From contig OZ022256.1 of the NCBI GenBank assembly GCA_963978905.1, forward strand, positions 13,065,501 through 13,129,500: a stretch of DNA of 64,000 bases. Reading direction: 5' to 3'. Shown here piece by piece: positions 24,251 through 36,750 of this stretch. The translations under genes and the position numbers were made by a program. Every line of letters begins with the position of its first letter. The first letter of the stretch is position 1. The notes beneath the pieces were generated by a model, which was given only the letters and a program-made list of their open reading frames with translations, had not been told where the DNA came from and made no database searches. Source of the stretch: Trichostrongylus colubriformis (taxonomy: Eukaryota > Nematoda > Chromadorea > Rhabditida > Trichostrongylidae).

Positions 24251-24742
24251 TTAAAGGCACACCTCGCGATGAATTGTGAGAGTTATTGCTCGTATTACTG
24301 TACGTAGAGGCCCTGCTTTACCCACCAGTGGAGAAAAATGAATCAAAACTCCTCCCAACTACCAAAAATAAAGCTCCCTGTCATCGGTCCTCGTACGAGT
24401 ATTGGAGATTGTAAAAGAGCTTTTGCTCGATGATATCGCGCGAAATGCTACTATATCACCTGTTCTTCCCTGTTGAAGCTGCCTTCGCTATTGATATCGC
24501 TGCCTTATCTTGTCTTATCGCAAGTTCCCTTCTCCACGTGAGAGCCACGTTGGAAATTTGTTCGTCTGAGGCCAGGTGTAATTCGGCTCGATGGGCTCAA
24601 CTCGGCTCGGGTAGAGCGCGCCTATCGCCGCCAGGATGCACGATCAAGCCGCAACAAGGGTGCAGCCTGAGCACCTATCCAAGGACCTACTTGCCCCAAG
24701 AAAGTAAGCCACTAATGTGATTATCGCGTGGTGTGCCTTTAA
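24251..24742. mobile_element. TIR element, TTAAAGGCACAC family, intact copy
   Basis: The ends TTAAAGGCACACCTCGCGA and CGCGTGGTGTGCCTTTAA are inverted. The interior is non-coding and shares blocks (for example CCTCGTACGAGTA and ACTTGCCCCAAGAAAGTA) with the copies at 35845-36310 and 48122-49242. TTAA lies at both ends, so a TTAA-specific (piggyBac-type) target is possible but not shown. Confidence 0.7.
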
Positions 24743-25343
24743 TTATGCACCAACCTAATACTTATCGGCACCAGAGGAATCCGCCTCTCAATCTCCTCAA
24801 ACTCTCATCACCCATAAAAGGTGTGTATGGTTCTCCTTCATGTAGACCTAAGTTATCGCCCCCCCCCCACCCCACAGTTCCGACATTGAGTTTATCGACT
24901 GTTTCAACAGAGAAACAGCTCTTTTGCGGCTTTTTCAGCTTTTTACGTTTTTATAAAAAGTGGTTACACATGCGAAACCCTTCAAACCCCTCAAGCAACG
25001 GCATTCCCGGAGTTTTTTTTTCACGGACTCGTTGCATCGTGTGTTCAAATATTTTTTTATTATTTTTGAAATATCACAAACAAAGCTCGTCATCTGAAGT
25101 GAACAGGAACTTGATTGCTGAAGCACTTCAGCATAAACATCATGACCTTAGGATCTTGGTACGGCGTACAGCAGTCAGCCTTATTGCCACTCAACTATCC
25201 TTGAATCCATAAATGAAATCGAAATAGAAGTCAGTATAAAATACTTGTAACAAATGCAGAATAACGTACAAAAGCGAAAGTCTTAAAACAAGAAATCAAA
25301 ACCGTGTAATGTAAGTAGAAAAGCCGAAAGATAAACGAAATAG

Positions 25344-25568
25344 GGGTCAAATAAAGGCCGGGGGGGGGGGAGACGCGGAGGTTTCACCGACGTCAAAGCT
25401 CCTTTCCCTGTTTGAGGTAAGGCTAAAGCAGAAAGACAGATGCTTCTCTGTAGGAGAAGGGGATATGAATTCCATCCTGAGCCTAGAGAGGGAAAGGAGT
25501 TCCGACGTCGATGCAAAGCTGCGTCCCCCCCCCCCCCTCCCACCCCGCTCCCCGACTTTATTTGACCC
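25344..25568. mobile_element. 225-bp MITE with perfect 8-bp target duplication
   Basis: The TIR GGGTCAAATAAAG and its inverse CTTTATTTGACCC are flanked by the direct repeat CGAAATAG at 25336-25343 and 25569-25576. Long G and C runs face each other just inside the ends, and the arms pair over much of their length. An 8-bp duplication fits hAT-type or Mutator-type transposition. Confidence 0.8.
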
Positions 25569-25664
25569 CGAAATAGCAAAAATAAAAAAGAATAAAAAAT
25601 AAGCAGTTGAGGAATAAAAATAAAGTACTGAAATATAGGAATAGCCACAAATCGATGGCTGATA

Positions 25665-27223
25665 GGGTGTGTATACATTGGTACGAATGACCTCCTTCGC
25701 ACCCCATGTGCGAAAAAGTGGTTATCTAACAAAGGTCAGCTTTAGACCGTTCAACTTCATAAACTACGTTAATGTCCACACAGGAAAAAGTGCGTGGGTG
25801 AAATCCTGATTAAAGGATTTTTTCGAAAAAGGGGTTGTATAATGGTGCTGCGGTAACCAGTTAGATACTATTGTAACATTTTCAAAAGTTATGGTATTGC
25901 AAAATAGTTGAAATAATGAATAAAAACAATTCACTAAAATGAGTACAATAAAACCTACTTGGTTGAATCAAAGCGCAAATTTTAACAACCTTATCATATA
26001 ATGTCATATTATTATAAATCTCGATGAAATGTTATAGAAAGCCCGTAAGGGAGTGATACAGGAGAATTGGGGTATCTCCACACTTTTAATATAAGTTGCT
26101 CTGGCCACATGCTGTAAATCTAGCAGTTCGATGAGAGGTGAGATGCAGGTGTTTGAGCAATCCACGTACTAGTGTTTCTTTCCAACAAACTCTATTTAGC
26201 TGTAACGTTTTTTAATACTTACAAATACGTTACTAATACGCTTACATTATTGACAGGTCTCAATCCGTTTCGTTTCCTGCGGCCTATTGTACATCTCATA
26301 TATGTAATAAGTGTTTGGGTCGCTGGTTATTGGTACGACCACGCCTTCTTCGCACCTAATTACTTTTGCCTCGCACATGGGGTGCGAGGTGACCCCAATT
26401 AGCTGCGAGAATTCAAAGATCATCATGTTGCCCACATTGATCCATAAAAAACAGTGAAAATCAAATTAGACAAGCAATCTAAGTGGGACAATTTTTCTTG
26501 GAGAAGTGATTCACAACTTCACAAATTTTTCAAAGCATGGTCATCTTAAGCTCTATCCACGAAAAGCGGAATAGTATTGGTAATAAAAGTGAACTCTGCT
26601 TCCGATGGAACTTCTAAATGCACATCTACACCAGAAACAAAATATGACATTATTGAAAAGGGATGGGATGACCAATGATAAAAGCCTTTCTTCTGCAATA
26701 CCTATGACAGCATTTAGCAAATCGAAAGAGGATGGTCTCCCTGCAAACGAAGCACTCACTACTTACCCTCATATGTTCATATTAGATTTATGTTATTTTT
26801 GTGTTGTAACTCTTCCTTAATAGATAATAAATACGCCTGAATGATTTGCATAACAACGGTTAATCTGTATTTCAATTAATGAATCTTTACTCCATTAATG
26901 GATCAATGAGGGTGCAAAGATGACTAGCGAGTTGTCGCCGTTAACTGGGGTCACCTCGCACCTCATGTGCGAAACAACAGTAATTAGCTGCGAAAAAGGC
27001 GGGGTCGTACCAATAATCACCTTCCCTAAGTGTTTCAGTTCGTACTATAGCAAAACTGCCTCAATTTCTTCCTTTGTGGACATTGCGCTCAGTTAATGAA
27101 GTTGAGCGGTCTATAGCTGACCTCTGCTAGTTAACTTCTTTCTCGCACATGAGGTGCGAGGAGTAATCAAGCGTTCGCACATGGGGTGCGAAGGAGGTCA
27201 TTCGTACCGATGTATACACACCC
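25665..27223. mobile_element. Mutator-like candidate: 1.56 kb, long TIRs, 10-bp target duplication, repeated hairpin
   Basis: The ends GGGTGTGTATACATTGG and the inverse of GGGTGTGTATACATCGG start TIRs of about 105 bp on the left (25665-25780) and 145 bp on the right (27075-27223). A perfect direct repeat ATGGCTGATA flanks the element at 25655-25664 and 27224-27233. A second inverted pair lies inside (about 26322-26430 and 26930-27035). The same short palindrome, of the type TTCGCACATGGGGTGCGAA, occurs at 25696-25714, 26369-26389, 26956-26973, 27142-27160 and 27174-27192. No transposase motif is visible. The interior has only short frames. Confidence 0.78.
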
Positions 27224-27868
27224 ATGGCTGATAGGTTGTCATATTTGACGTTTGATCCTGTGCGATGTGTGCATTTACTGCAAAGTACAGTCATTGACGC
27301 CTGTGCAAGTACACGCTTGCCATTGGTTATGATTTGCCATCCTAACATCCTCTGCTTATAATCTGCTCCTTCGCAAATATCCTCAAACTCTCGTAGAATA
27401 ACTGACAAAATGTCTGACGTTTCCTGCCTTCTGTGCACAACCCAGTTTTAAGACTTGTCTGAGTTCTTGCAAAGCAATGTCAAAGGTTTGCAGCATAGCT
27501 ACTTATACTTGTTCAAACAACTGTTATGGTATGCCATCCTGACGTTTTGAATACGGGAATTTAAGTTCTTCTGCTACTCATACACTTATGTTATACTTGC
27601 TTACTGAAAGGCGCATGCAGGTTTCACGTGCAATACAATCATGATGGAGCTTCCCAAAGTGGCGGAGGACGGGGTGGGGCGCCCAAGGGGGTTCGGACGC
27701 TAGAGAGCTGACTAGCAAAGAGACGACAGTCACGTGGTCAGGGACGTAGAGTGAAAGGCATAGGCACCCAATCGAAATCAGTCACTTGTTGGTTACATGA
27801 TATCGTATAGTAGGATAAAGATGCGTTAACCAAGTCCTTCTGCGAAGGTCCACTACGCTTTTTATGTA

Positions 27869-28740
27869 TTAGGTTGTCCCGAAAGTTCCGGAACACCCCG
27901 ACCACTTTTTTTCAAATTTATTTCTTTACAACATAAACACATTTCAGCTAACAAGATATTCACCATTACTATCTATCACCTTCTGTCATCTATCCGTAAG
28001 CTTGCCAATCCCATCCGCCCAGAACTGTTGAGACTGCCTCGCGAAGAAACGCTCGACCTCCATCCCGATGTCGCGCTGCTTTTTGAGCTGTTTCCCCTTT
28101 AGGAAGTTGTGTAGAGGGGCGAACAGGTGGTAGTCAGACGGTGCGAGGTCGGGGCTATATGGAGGATGTGGTAGCACTTCTCAGCCTAGCGTCGCCAAGG
28201 TGTCCCTGGTGAATGTTGCCAGATGTCGGTTGTCGGATAGGGCATGGGGTGTGCAAGTCGAGAGCACTTTCCGGTATCTCAGCCGAGTGAGATGCTGATC
28301 GACTGTGGTGTTCCCACAGCCGAGTAGCAGGGCTACTTCACGTGTGCTTGCCGTGGGGTTCTCCTGCACAGTTCTCCTGAAAAGCTGATCGTCAGCTCAG
28401 ATGGACGGCCACTGCGTTGCTGATCTTTCAGGGCTATATCTTCAGAACGGAAGCGGGTGGACCAACGATGGATAGTTGTGCTTGCTCCACATGCGACGCT
28501 GATTATTTGGACCGCTTCCCTTATGGAACTCCCTCGGCAGAACTCGTAGAGGTACAATGCTCGGAGTGACGTCTCGTCCAGTTCGAGCTCTATTCCTTTT
28601 GTGGATAGGCGCGAATCCATATATGCCTATGGCATGGAACGTTCCTCAAAGTCAATCGACAAATGCCCTGGTTATCCATTGCAAGAAGGCCCGAAAACCC
28701 TTGTCCCCCAAGGTGTTCCGGAACTTTCGGGACAGCCTAA
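27869..28740. mobile_element. Mariner element with perfect TA flanks, internally deleted
   Basis: The TIRs TTAGGTTGTCCCGAAAGTTC and TTAGGCTGTCCCGAAAGTTC extend for about 30 bp and are flanked by TA at 27867-27868 and 28741-28742. At 872 bp it is shorter than a usual full-length mariner of about 1.3 kb. The transposase remnant lies on the minus strand. Confidence 0.88.
27986..28620 (-). pseudogene. Mariner transposase, central catalytic region deleted
   Basis: The minus strand reads an N-terminal helix-turn-helix domain (LRALYLYEFCRGSSIREAVQ, then TIHRWSTRFRSEDIALKDQ and RSGRP), then a second helix-turn-helix (STREVALLLGCGNTTVDQHL) and a block ending HALSDNR. It then passes straight to [18 protein letters not shown] near the C-terminus. 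The segment that should carry the first two catalytic Asp residues and DNARPH is missing, and frames change twice. It cannot be active. Confidence 0.82.
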
Positions 28741-28856
28741 TATTTCCATTCAAAATCGTGCTGGTAGTGAATGTGATTTGGCCTACACAATGACTTGCGA
28801 GGACCAGCCTATGTACAAGTCAAAGCTTTTATACTCCCAGATGAGTCTGATAAGAC

Positions 28857-29021
28857 CGCGTTCATACACAGCGCCAAGATGTGATTGCGTTCACAGGCAG
28901 CGAGGGAAAATGGCATGGGGAAGGTGCAGAAACGGCGCAGGGAATGAGGCAGGGTGGCTTAAGCGGAGACGCAAGAAACGCAACTGTGCCCCGCCGACGG
29001 CACCGAGAGTATGAACGCGGC
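28857..29021. repeat. Small inverted-repeat element
   Basis: CCGCGTTCATAC at 28857-28868 is inverted as GTATGAACGCGG at 29010-29021, enclosing GC-rich non-coding sequence. Its length of about 165 bp fits a MITE. Confidence 0.5.
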
Positions 29022-29289
29022 CTAACGATTCGCCTACCCAGGAGGAATGGGAGGCCGGGGTTGTTTTGGAAGGGAAGCACTTATGCGGGATCTGATCCTT
29101 GCATAATGCAAGTAAGCGGCACTCACTATGTACACCACCTACACCTCTACGCCCACCATACCATATGTGGTCCAGAAAATAATCTGCATTAACCACGCAA
29201 ACCTAAACGGTACCTCATAGACTAGGCTAGAATCAAGCAGTGTCAAAAATCTAAGATGACGTGTGCTGACTTGCTCCTTGATGAGCCTG

Positions 29290-29790
29290 AGTAATAATCC
29301 CTACTATTTAAAACGCTTCTGTCTCTACGTCCCCTTGTCCGTTCCTCCGTCGGTCCGTGTATGGAGAAGACGAAATTAGGTATTATATGAGAAACGACCT
29401 GCGGAGATGGGCACAAGTTGGTATGGGTAGGGAATGGGACAGAAAGTAAGGTCCACACATGGACCAAGCTAAGCTCCGCCCACGGTGGGCGAGGCGTGCA
29501 CTGGAATGTTCCGTATTCAGCCAGAAAATTGTTGATTGGGTTCCAATGTGCCCCAAATGTATGGAGAAGACGGATTTAGGTTGGCGATGAGTTTCTGAAG
29601 GTCAAGGAAATATTCTCTGCACAGTGGACGGAGCACTCTGGGTGGTGGGCGGGGCTTGGACGTTACATGAAAACGACTGTGGAGATGGGGACAGGTGTGG
29701 TATGGGTATGGCGTGGGACAGGAAGACCATAGATAGACCAAGTGAAGCTCCGCCCACGGCGGGTGGGGCGTGCACTAAAATACCCTGTCT
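29290..29790. repeat. Diverged direct duplication with pyrimidine-rich leader
   Basis: The block from about 29365 (TATGGAGAAGACGAAATTAGG) to 29500 recurs with insertions from about 29563 (TATGGAGAAGACGGATTTAGG) to 29785. Both halves end with AAGCTCCGCCCACGG and GGGGCGTGCACT-like sequence. The CCGTTCCTCCGTCGGTCCGTG leader resembles the leader of the 1.5-kb minisatellite. Confidence 0.6.
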
Positions 29791-29799
29791 TCAACCTAC

Positions 29800-31530
29800 T
29801 GACATGGTGTTTCGCGCACAGTAGTGTGCGCCAGCCAACTGGTAATTTATAACATCACTGTTCATGTTTCAAAGTTCCGCATTTACAACAGCTAGTCCTT
29901 GTCCATATAGAGCATAGAAGTGGTGTTGTGGCAAGAGGCGCCACTTACACCAGAGTGTGTGGCGATTTTGCGCGGCTCCCGCGGCGAATGCAAGTTGTTT
30001 ATAGTTTTCTCTCTCAAACAGCGGCAACTACAACATAGGCGAGCTTCTGAAACTTCCAATCTGCAATCTATGAAGGTTCGTTATGGTACCAGCCCATTGC
30101 ATCTCACGTGAAATTTCACACGACTGCGGCAAGTCGTAGTCGACGGCGCCGCAGTTGCGACGCCGCGAAGCGAAAACTTGACCAATCGCCGCACATCCCT
30201 CACACTAGGATGATCCCGAAATCGAATTCTGGATCAACTCACGATATCACTAAGCTTTCTATCCTATTAGGACTAAGAATTGGTGTCAGACATGTTAATC
30301 TTGTACATCAGTTGACGTGCAGACCACCGCATAGGTCGAATCGCATTAAAATGCTACTACTAAATAAAGATGGAATATGTGGCGTACCACAAAATAACTA
30401 AATTAAGCCGAAGACTCTTTTCATGTATTTATGCTCAGATATTTGATGATATCTTGATGCAGAAAAACGGTTTTGAAATTGATGAATGTAGTTTCGGTGC
30501 TCCTTTGAAAGTCACAAGTCTCTTTCCATCGAGTAACTGCTTTTTAGCTGTTACAGTTTAGCAATGAATGAGCTAGCAATTTGCAGAGGTCACACCTCGA
30601 GTTATGATCCATTAGGAGTAATTATCGTACAACCTTGGCTTTTTCAGGAAAACTTTTACATAAAACTGGCCATACCACCTCGAAGTGTTCCATAAAATGA
30701 GCCTTGTTCCTTTTGCATCATCAGTAGCCTGTTAACTGCTTTCCATCATTTTTCACTATTCGCATCCAGTTTCCGTAAAATTATATTTTGAGAGTTTTTC
30801 GATTTCCTTATAGTCACACGAATATTTTCAGTGTGACCCTTTTCCACACTCTAGCAGAATAACCCTCAGACATGTAAAGACACCCAGAAAGCAAAAATCA
30901 ACCAACAAAATTTTGACAATAAGTAAATTTCTTAATCAAACAGTAATAAAATAATGTTAAAAAGGAAAAGCTTTCAGAAAACGGTGGCTATCAAAATTAT
31001 CGCCAGTATTAACTTATGGCTGTTTGACCGGTAGAAATACTTGGAGAACGAAAAGCTTGCTTGTCAAAAATTTTGACGTAACCGTGGTTTTCATGCGTTG
31101 TTGTAAAAGTGATTTTTAGCCACACCCTTTTTGTTGATCTGCCGTGTTGTATTTCCGCCATTTCCAGCTCCAGGTGAAATGAATTCCTATACGCATATCT
31201 CCAAAGCATACATATAATGGGTTGTAATTTTTGTGACATTTTTATGTTTTTTTTTCTCCATTTCATCTACATATAGGATTATGTCCCAGATTTTGGGAAC
31301 TAATTTTATTATTTCTGGCCATTTATGTGCATATATAAAATGAAGTCAGTATTTATCTAGAAGTCGAAAGGTTTTGAAGGTGTATCCAGATCTACGAAAA
31401 CGTTCATAAAGTATAAGTTTGCGATCAGCTTGTTTTTTGGTTTATATTTTAGCTCTCCTCAACGATTTCCAGTGTCACGCTGTCCATTTTATGTACCCAA
31501 AATTTTCAATAAGGATTTTGTTATAAGTAC
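29800..31530. other. No gene seen; TIR-family remnant near 30080-30190
   Basis: The segment 30080-30190 resembles the right arm of the long-TIR element at 61122-61645 (GGTACCAGCCCAT, then GACCAATCGCC). The rest is AT-rich non-coding DNA. Confidence 0.4.
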
Positions 31531-31536
31531 ATGATG

Positions 31537-31593
31537 CCATTCGCTAGTGTTCACACCTAGGGAAAAGTTCTTAGGTGGAAACACTAGCGAATG
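31537..31593. repeat. Stable hairpin
   Basis: CATTCGCTAGTGTTCACACC pairs with AGGTGGAAACACTAGCGAATG over about 20 bp around a short loop. It is probably a mini-MITE. Confidence 0.55.
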
Positions 31594-31728
31594 AATAAAG
31601 CCAGTGAACATAAGCCAATCATAAGGAGTCGTAACTGATGATGACTTGGCAAAGTCCGATCTTGATATCTTTCTAGATGTGCTTATGTCGGATGGGATGA
31701 ATCAGAGTGTACTCGATGGGCGGATATG

Positions 31729-31964
31729 GGTGTGTACCCTTATGTCAAGATTTCGCACCACGACGAGCGGTGTGCGACGCAGTGTGTGCAAGCTATGCGC
31801 ATCGCCGTAGTTGGCTCTGAGAACGATTACACGGTAATGCTAGGGGCGCGATACGCAGTTGACTTGTAATCGCTTCGGGACCCAACGACATGGCGCCTTT
31901 AGCTCGTCCGCAATGCGTCGCTTGCGAAAGGCCGCGGTGCGAAGTCCTGACATAAGGGTACACA
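31729..31964. mobile_element. MITE, GTGTACCCTTATG family, copy 1
   Basis: The TIR TGTGTACCCTTATGTCAAG and inverse CTGACATAAGGGTACACA enclose GC-rich inverted arms. The arms contain GATTACACGG and CCGCGG-type blocks and the conserved GGGACCCAACGACATGGCGCC. The related copy is 36751-37089. Confidence 0.75.
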
Positions 31965-32681
31965 TCCGCCCGATAATAGATGTATTGTATTGTGCTATTA
32001 CCGCGCGATCGCCGTAGATCATGCATGAGTATGATTGTGACCTTGCTTACGCACGTAACTGAGCTGCTAAAGGGCAGAATGTATCAAGTCCACTAGTAAG
32101 TCCAATGTATAAAAGTTAAAATAGTTAATGATTGTGTCCTGTAACACTATCGTGATCGTGACCTTTACTTCCTATCGCATGACATTTATGTTACATCAAA
32201 GTTGAAGGACCCTGGGATTTCTGCCTTTGCCCTGCCCACGTCAAGGAACATCACAAGGTAGTCATTTTCCAGGAGGATCCCAGATTTCCAGGATTTCCCG
32301 GAAGATAACCACAAGGACATCGCCCACCTTTCTAAAATGCTATGCCCTTCCGTGATGTTTCTGGTTGTTTTTGTTGTTCTAGACTGTGAAATGCGAGTCG
32401 CATCCCAGAGTGGTCCCTCAGTGCCGATCTATAATAACGTGATTACGGTGGCTGGCGAAGTCATTATGCTACTAAAAACAATTTGATGAAGAATCCCAAA
32501 TCAATCGGTCTCAGCTCTAGGGTCAAGCAATGCATCGAGGAACTTTCTGAGAAATATGACCCCTCCCCCAAATCTACATCGATGCGATCTCCTCAAAATG
32601 GTTGCTCTCGATGAAAGAAATAGTCCCAAAAAAGGATCGATCGTCCATAGATTGGTTGATCGACTTCTGGTACAGCTACTA

Positions 32682-33409
32682 TTAGGTCTATGCAGAATAA
32701 ATGGCCGAAACGTAATTGGCCATAACTTCGCTCAGACACAACTTTATTTGTCGAAATAAAAACCATTCGAATCTACAGAATTTTGCCAACGATCTGGTAA
32801 GGAAAATATACCATCACGATCAAATTCTGGATTGCGAGAATCAATAAAGTCAAGAATGGCATTTTTACCGTGCATAATTTTTCTGCCGCAGGTTTGCATC
32901 GGGAACCCGGAAAAAGTGGTAATCCGTCAGGGATAGGTCTGGGGGATAAGTGGGATGAGGGAGAGGCTCGATGCCTAACTGCATCATTTTTTTACTGGGT
33001 GCGCAAAACAACGCAAAACCCCACAGTTCGCAAGTCACCCGGCAGAAACTGATCGAGACTCTCCCTCACCCCCCTTATTCCTCAGACCTATCTCTGACGA
33101 ATTACCACTTTTTCCCGGTTCTCGATGCAAACCTGGGTCAGAAGGAGTACGCCGAAACGATGCATGTTAAAAATGCCATCGTTGACTTCATTAATTTTCG
33201 CAATCCTGAATTTGATCATGATGGCATATTTTCATTAATTTTCGCAATCCTGAATTTGATCATGATGGCATATTTTCTTTACCAGATCGTTGGCAATGTT
33301 GTGTAGATTCGAATGGTTTTTATTTCGACAAATAAAGTTGTGTCTGAGCGAAGTTATGGCGTTTTGAAAAAAGTAGTCCGTTTTGGCCATTTATTCTGCA
33401 TAGACCTAA
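32682..33409. mobile_element. Mariner fold-back (family B, copy 1)
   Basis: The TIRs TTAGGTCTATGCAGAATAAAT (both ends) are flanked by TA at 32680-32681 and 33410-33411. The element is two inverted copies of a mariner C-terminal half. The right arm reads PHPPYSSDLSLTNYHFF and then DSNGFYFDK on the plus strand. The left arm carries the same region inverted, with TDYHFF. The right arm therefore has Asn in place of the third catalytic Asp while the left arm keeps Asp. A 43-bp tandem duplication (ATTAATTTTCGCAATCCTG) lies at about 33190-33275. Confidence 0.88.
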
Positions 33410-33529
33410 TATTTACGAAGTACATATCGCTGCTATATGATACAAGGTATGAATATCGATCGACGACCATTTCCAGACTTCATCTGCCCGCTTCCGAATT
33501 CACTAGAATAAGGTGCAGTCTTTTTTGAT

Positions 33530-35030
33530 GGCCAGTCCAAACCAACAAAGTCTTCCATTCCTTCGGGATCTATGAATTGGTGCTAGACTCATCTGTGAGT
33601 ATAAAAGCACTGATTTTCACATCGGCTTGCCCCCACAAGCCGTTGTACAGACTAAATCGTATTCGGCTCTCATCACAATTCGGAATGGAACTACATAGAA
33701 TGCACGGCGCATCCACTAGAAGGGACTGATTGACACCGAAAACCCCGTCCTTTCATCCTCATTGCGTGATGCAAGTGAAATGTTTCCCAATGAAATTTCT
33801 TTATGGTGACTTTTCGATACTCGAAATAACATATAGTAACTAGCGCGTTCATCAGGCACAATTAGGGAGGAGTAGATGGTGCAGAGAGACTCTGATCCTA
33901 GTCAAGTAATCATTCCATGATAAGCTAGAGCCGTTTCTGTGTTGTCGAGGACATGGCTGACCAGTGAAAGTTATATGGCCCATAAATCACTGCGATTACA
34001 CATGAAAGTCGAATTCATGGCGCATTTCAAAATATCTTGGACAGGGTCATATCTGGGTTCTGGAAACTTCGAACGTCATATTTTGGGCAGTGTGGATCAA
34101 ATTTGGGAAATAACTCGTAAGGGAATTCGTCGAGAAAACAGTCAAGGGATTTCAAGGACTCATTTGTTTGTAGTTATAGTTGTAGGAAGATAGTCCCTGA
34201 AAATGGAGAAAGGCCGACTATGAGTAGTGATACTCTGTACTAGTAACTGTCATTATTCATCGTGACTATCAAAAGATGACCTTTCTTGCTAAAAGACTTC
34301 CTCAACGCGAAGTTTGTGCGTGATTTTGGACTTTCTGATGAGGGGACTAGATTCACTTCAAAATTTTCCTGTTGCGTAAAACATAGATGTATCTGATGGA
34401 CTGAAGGCTATTTCCCCGTTGTACTTTGAGCCGTGTGTAGTGTAACTGCAAAACATAAATCATTCGACGAAAATGTGGTAGATTAACCTTTTAAGAGTTT
34501 AGCGATTTTTCAAAAGATTGCGCTTGGCTGTTGCCGTGACCTTCACTGTCTTCGTAATATGTCCATGAAATGATTATGAAAAACAAAGAGATGAAAAAAT
34601 GTTTATTGGCAAGGATATTCAACAAGTGCAGGGTGAACCTGTTACATACGAATAATGCGGTAATAGTGATTGACGCCGTGTACTCCTTGAAGCATGCGCC
34701 ATGTATGACCTTCATTCAACATCGTACAATGTGTGGAGTGGAAGTAGACTACATCATGACACAGCCTTTGTCACCCACATGTTTTTATGGTCTTACGAGG
34801 AACTTCCAACCAACCACATTCCCTAACGCAGAGGATGGAATACTGCGCGACACAAAGACTCCGTAGACAAGCTTAACCATAAAAGTAAAGAAGACGGTGG
34901 TTATGTAGTTGGGAGGAGGAAATGAGGGAGAACCTCACTGAAGTTGACGTCCGGAGCTATTTTGCCTAGGTTTTTAGCCTGAACCTCAGTTTAGGGAAAG
35001 CCCCTACTTCCCTTGGAGGAATCGCTTACA
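33530..35030. other. No gene called; possible Tc/mariner debris
   Basis: The minus strand near 33580-33650 reads FILTDES-like sequence that could be the first catalytic block of a Tc1/mariner transposase. A related stretch lies near 28800-28850 on the plus strand. Ends and further motifs were not found, so the call is withheld. Confidence 0.25.
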
Positions 35031-35844
35031 GAAAAGGTACTTCAGCTGGATTCTCACTTTTTCGCGTGAAACTTTGCATGCGACTCTTATTAGGTTAATA
35101 CAACATAATCAATATATGAGTGACAAAAAAAACTCACTTTTCCGTGCACGATTCCTTCAAATACGGATTGGGTGAGAATCTACATTTGAGTATTCAAATT
35201 GATGATTAAATGATTTTGAATGAGGGACGACAACGCGACAATGAGTAGCCCCCTCCGCCTACAGTACTACCGACGGGACTGGGTGGTTTTAGGGAAAGAA
35301 CTCGTAGTATTCTTTGGCGGGTTATCTCAGTGGAGTAGATATTTCGGAGATGAAGAATGGAATGTCAACGGGGAGCTCATTATTCATGCGGTTACTTTAC
35401 GTCATCCGTGAACTTGCACTTGTGCCACATCACAGTCATGGCAAACAAAGTGCCGCTGAATCATACTGAAAAAATCAGTTCGACCATGTTCGTTTTGCGG
35501 ATATTAGTTAGCATTAGCTAAAGGCCCGTGGCAGCGAGAGGAACGGTTCGTGTTACTATTCTTGCAGAATCCCGTATCGTGGCTTTTCCATGAGTAGTAC
35601 CACCAACCGTTCCTTCACGCTACCTGCAACAAATGGCGCCCCATCGCTTCGTGAGGGAAAGCTAGGCCTTGAAAAGCCCTCATAGCCGTGTGCTTTCACC
35701 TTGAATCGTGGCATTTTTCTAAATTCCACAGGAGTTGGTCCCCTACAATTTTGAAGGGAAGGTAGAGGGTGGCATGGACTCCCAGCTCCCCCATCCACAG
35801 CACCTCAAAATGAGTAGATATTTTGCAGTTGCTCATTGTAACCA

Positions 35845-36310
35845 TTGAAGGCGCACCACTCTATAATCAGTCTAGTAGTTCACTTTCTTGGGGCAAGTAG
35901 GTCCCTGGGTAACTGCTCACGCTGTATCTTTGCTGTGGCTGCACGGAGCACCCAGGGTGTTGTGCCTGATCGGACACAACCAAGCCACGCCCACCCAACT
36001 GAAACACAGCTGGCGGCAGACAACCATTTCCAATGTGGAAAGCTGCTTTCATCATTGAAATAGCTGCTTCATCAAATTATCGTCTTTCATTGCAAGTTCC
36101 CTTCTCTACGTGAGCGCACGGAAAGTTGCTCGTGTAAGGCTAGGTGTGATTTGGTTGGGTTAGCGTGGCTTGGCTGTTTTCACGCAGGCACAACACCCTG
36201 AGGGTGCACCGTGCAGCCGTAACAAAGATTCACTCTGAGTAGTTGTGCACGGACCTACTTGCCCCATGAAAGTAAACCTATAATCTGATTATCGCATGGT
36301 GTGCCTTTAG
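35845..36310. mobile_element. TIR element, TTAAAGGCACAC family, second copy
   Basis: The left end TTGAAGGCGCACCACTCTA and right end CGCATGGTGTGCCTTTA are inverted. The interior shares ACTTTCTTGGGGCAAGTAGG, repeated in inverted form near the right end, and a CACCCAGGGTGTTGTGCC block with an inverse near 36190. It is non-coding. Confidence 0.65.
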
Positions 36311-36750
36311 GGGACAAAAGAATAATCGCTGAACTTCGAGAACTTCCTAGCAGGGACGAAACGACGAACCTGACGGACTAGAATATTGCTCAGATTGGAA
36401 AATCGGTAAAGCATAAGAAAACAAAGCAGTAATCGAGAATTGTGAATGTGGCACGCATTCTGTTCCCATTAGAGTCATGGTGACATTTTAATGCAATTTC
36501 AATCATACACACTGGATTTGGGGTTCAGTCAATGTGTAAGCCAGTGTTATCATCTATATTTTTATTTGTATTTATTTTGCTATTTTTGTATTATTTACTA
36601 TTGTTATATTTTTCAAAGACTAGGCTGGTGTCAGTTCACCTATCTGAGAGGGATGGGACCTCGGATGGCCTAGGCAGATACTGACCCGAGGTTTGCTCCG
36701 TGGACCATGTAATTGAGACCTGAACCACTTGCTACTGCAACACTCCGACG

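Noticed and set aside
25283..25732. 149-codon minus-strand frame
   Set aside because: It runs through G/C homopolymers and the TIRs of the 225-bp MITE and is not protein-like.
25696..27192. Repeated palindromes considered as a CRISPR array
   Set aside because: Spacing is irregular, the copies lie in inverted-repeat arms of a TSD-flanked element, and the DNA is eukaryotic.
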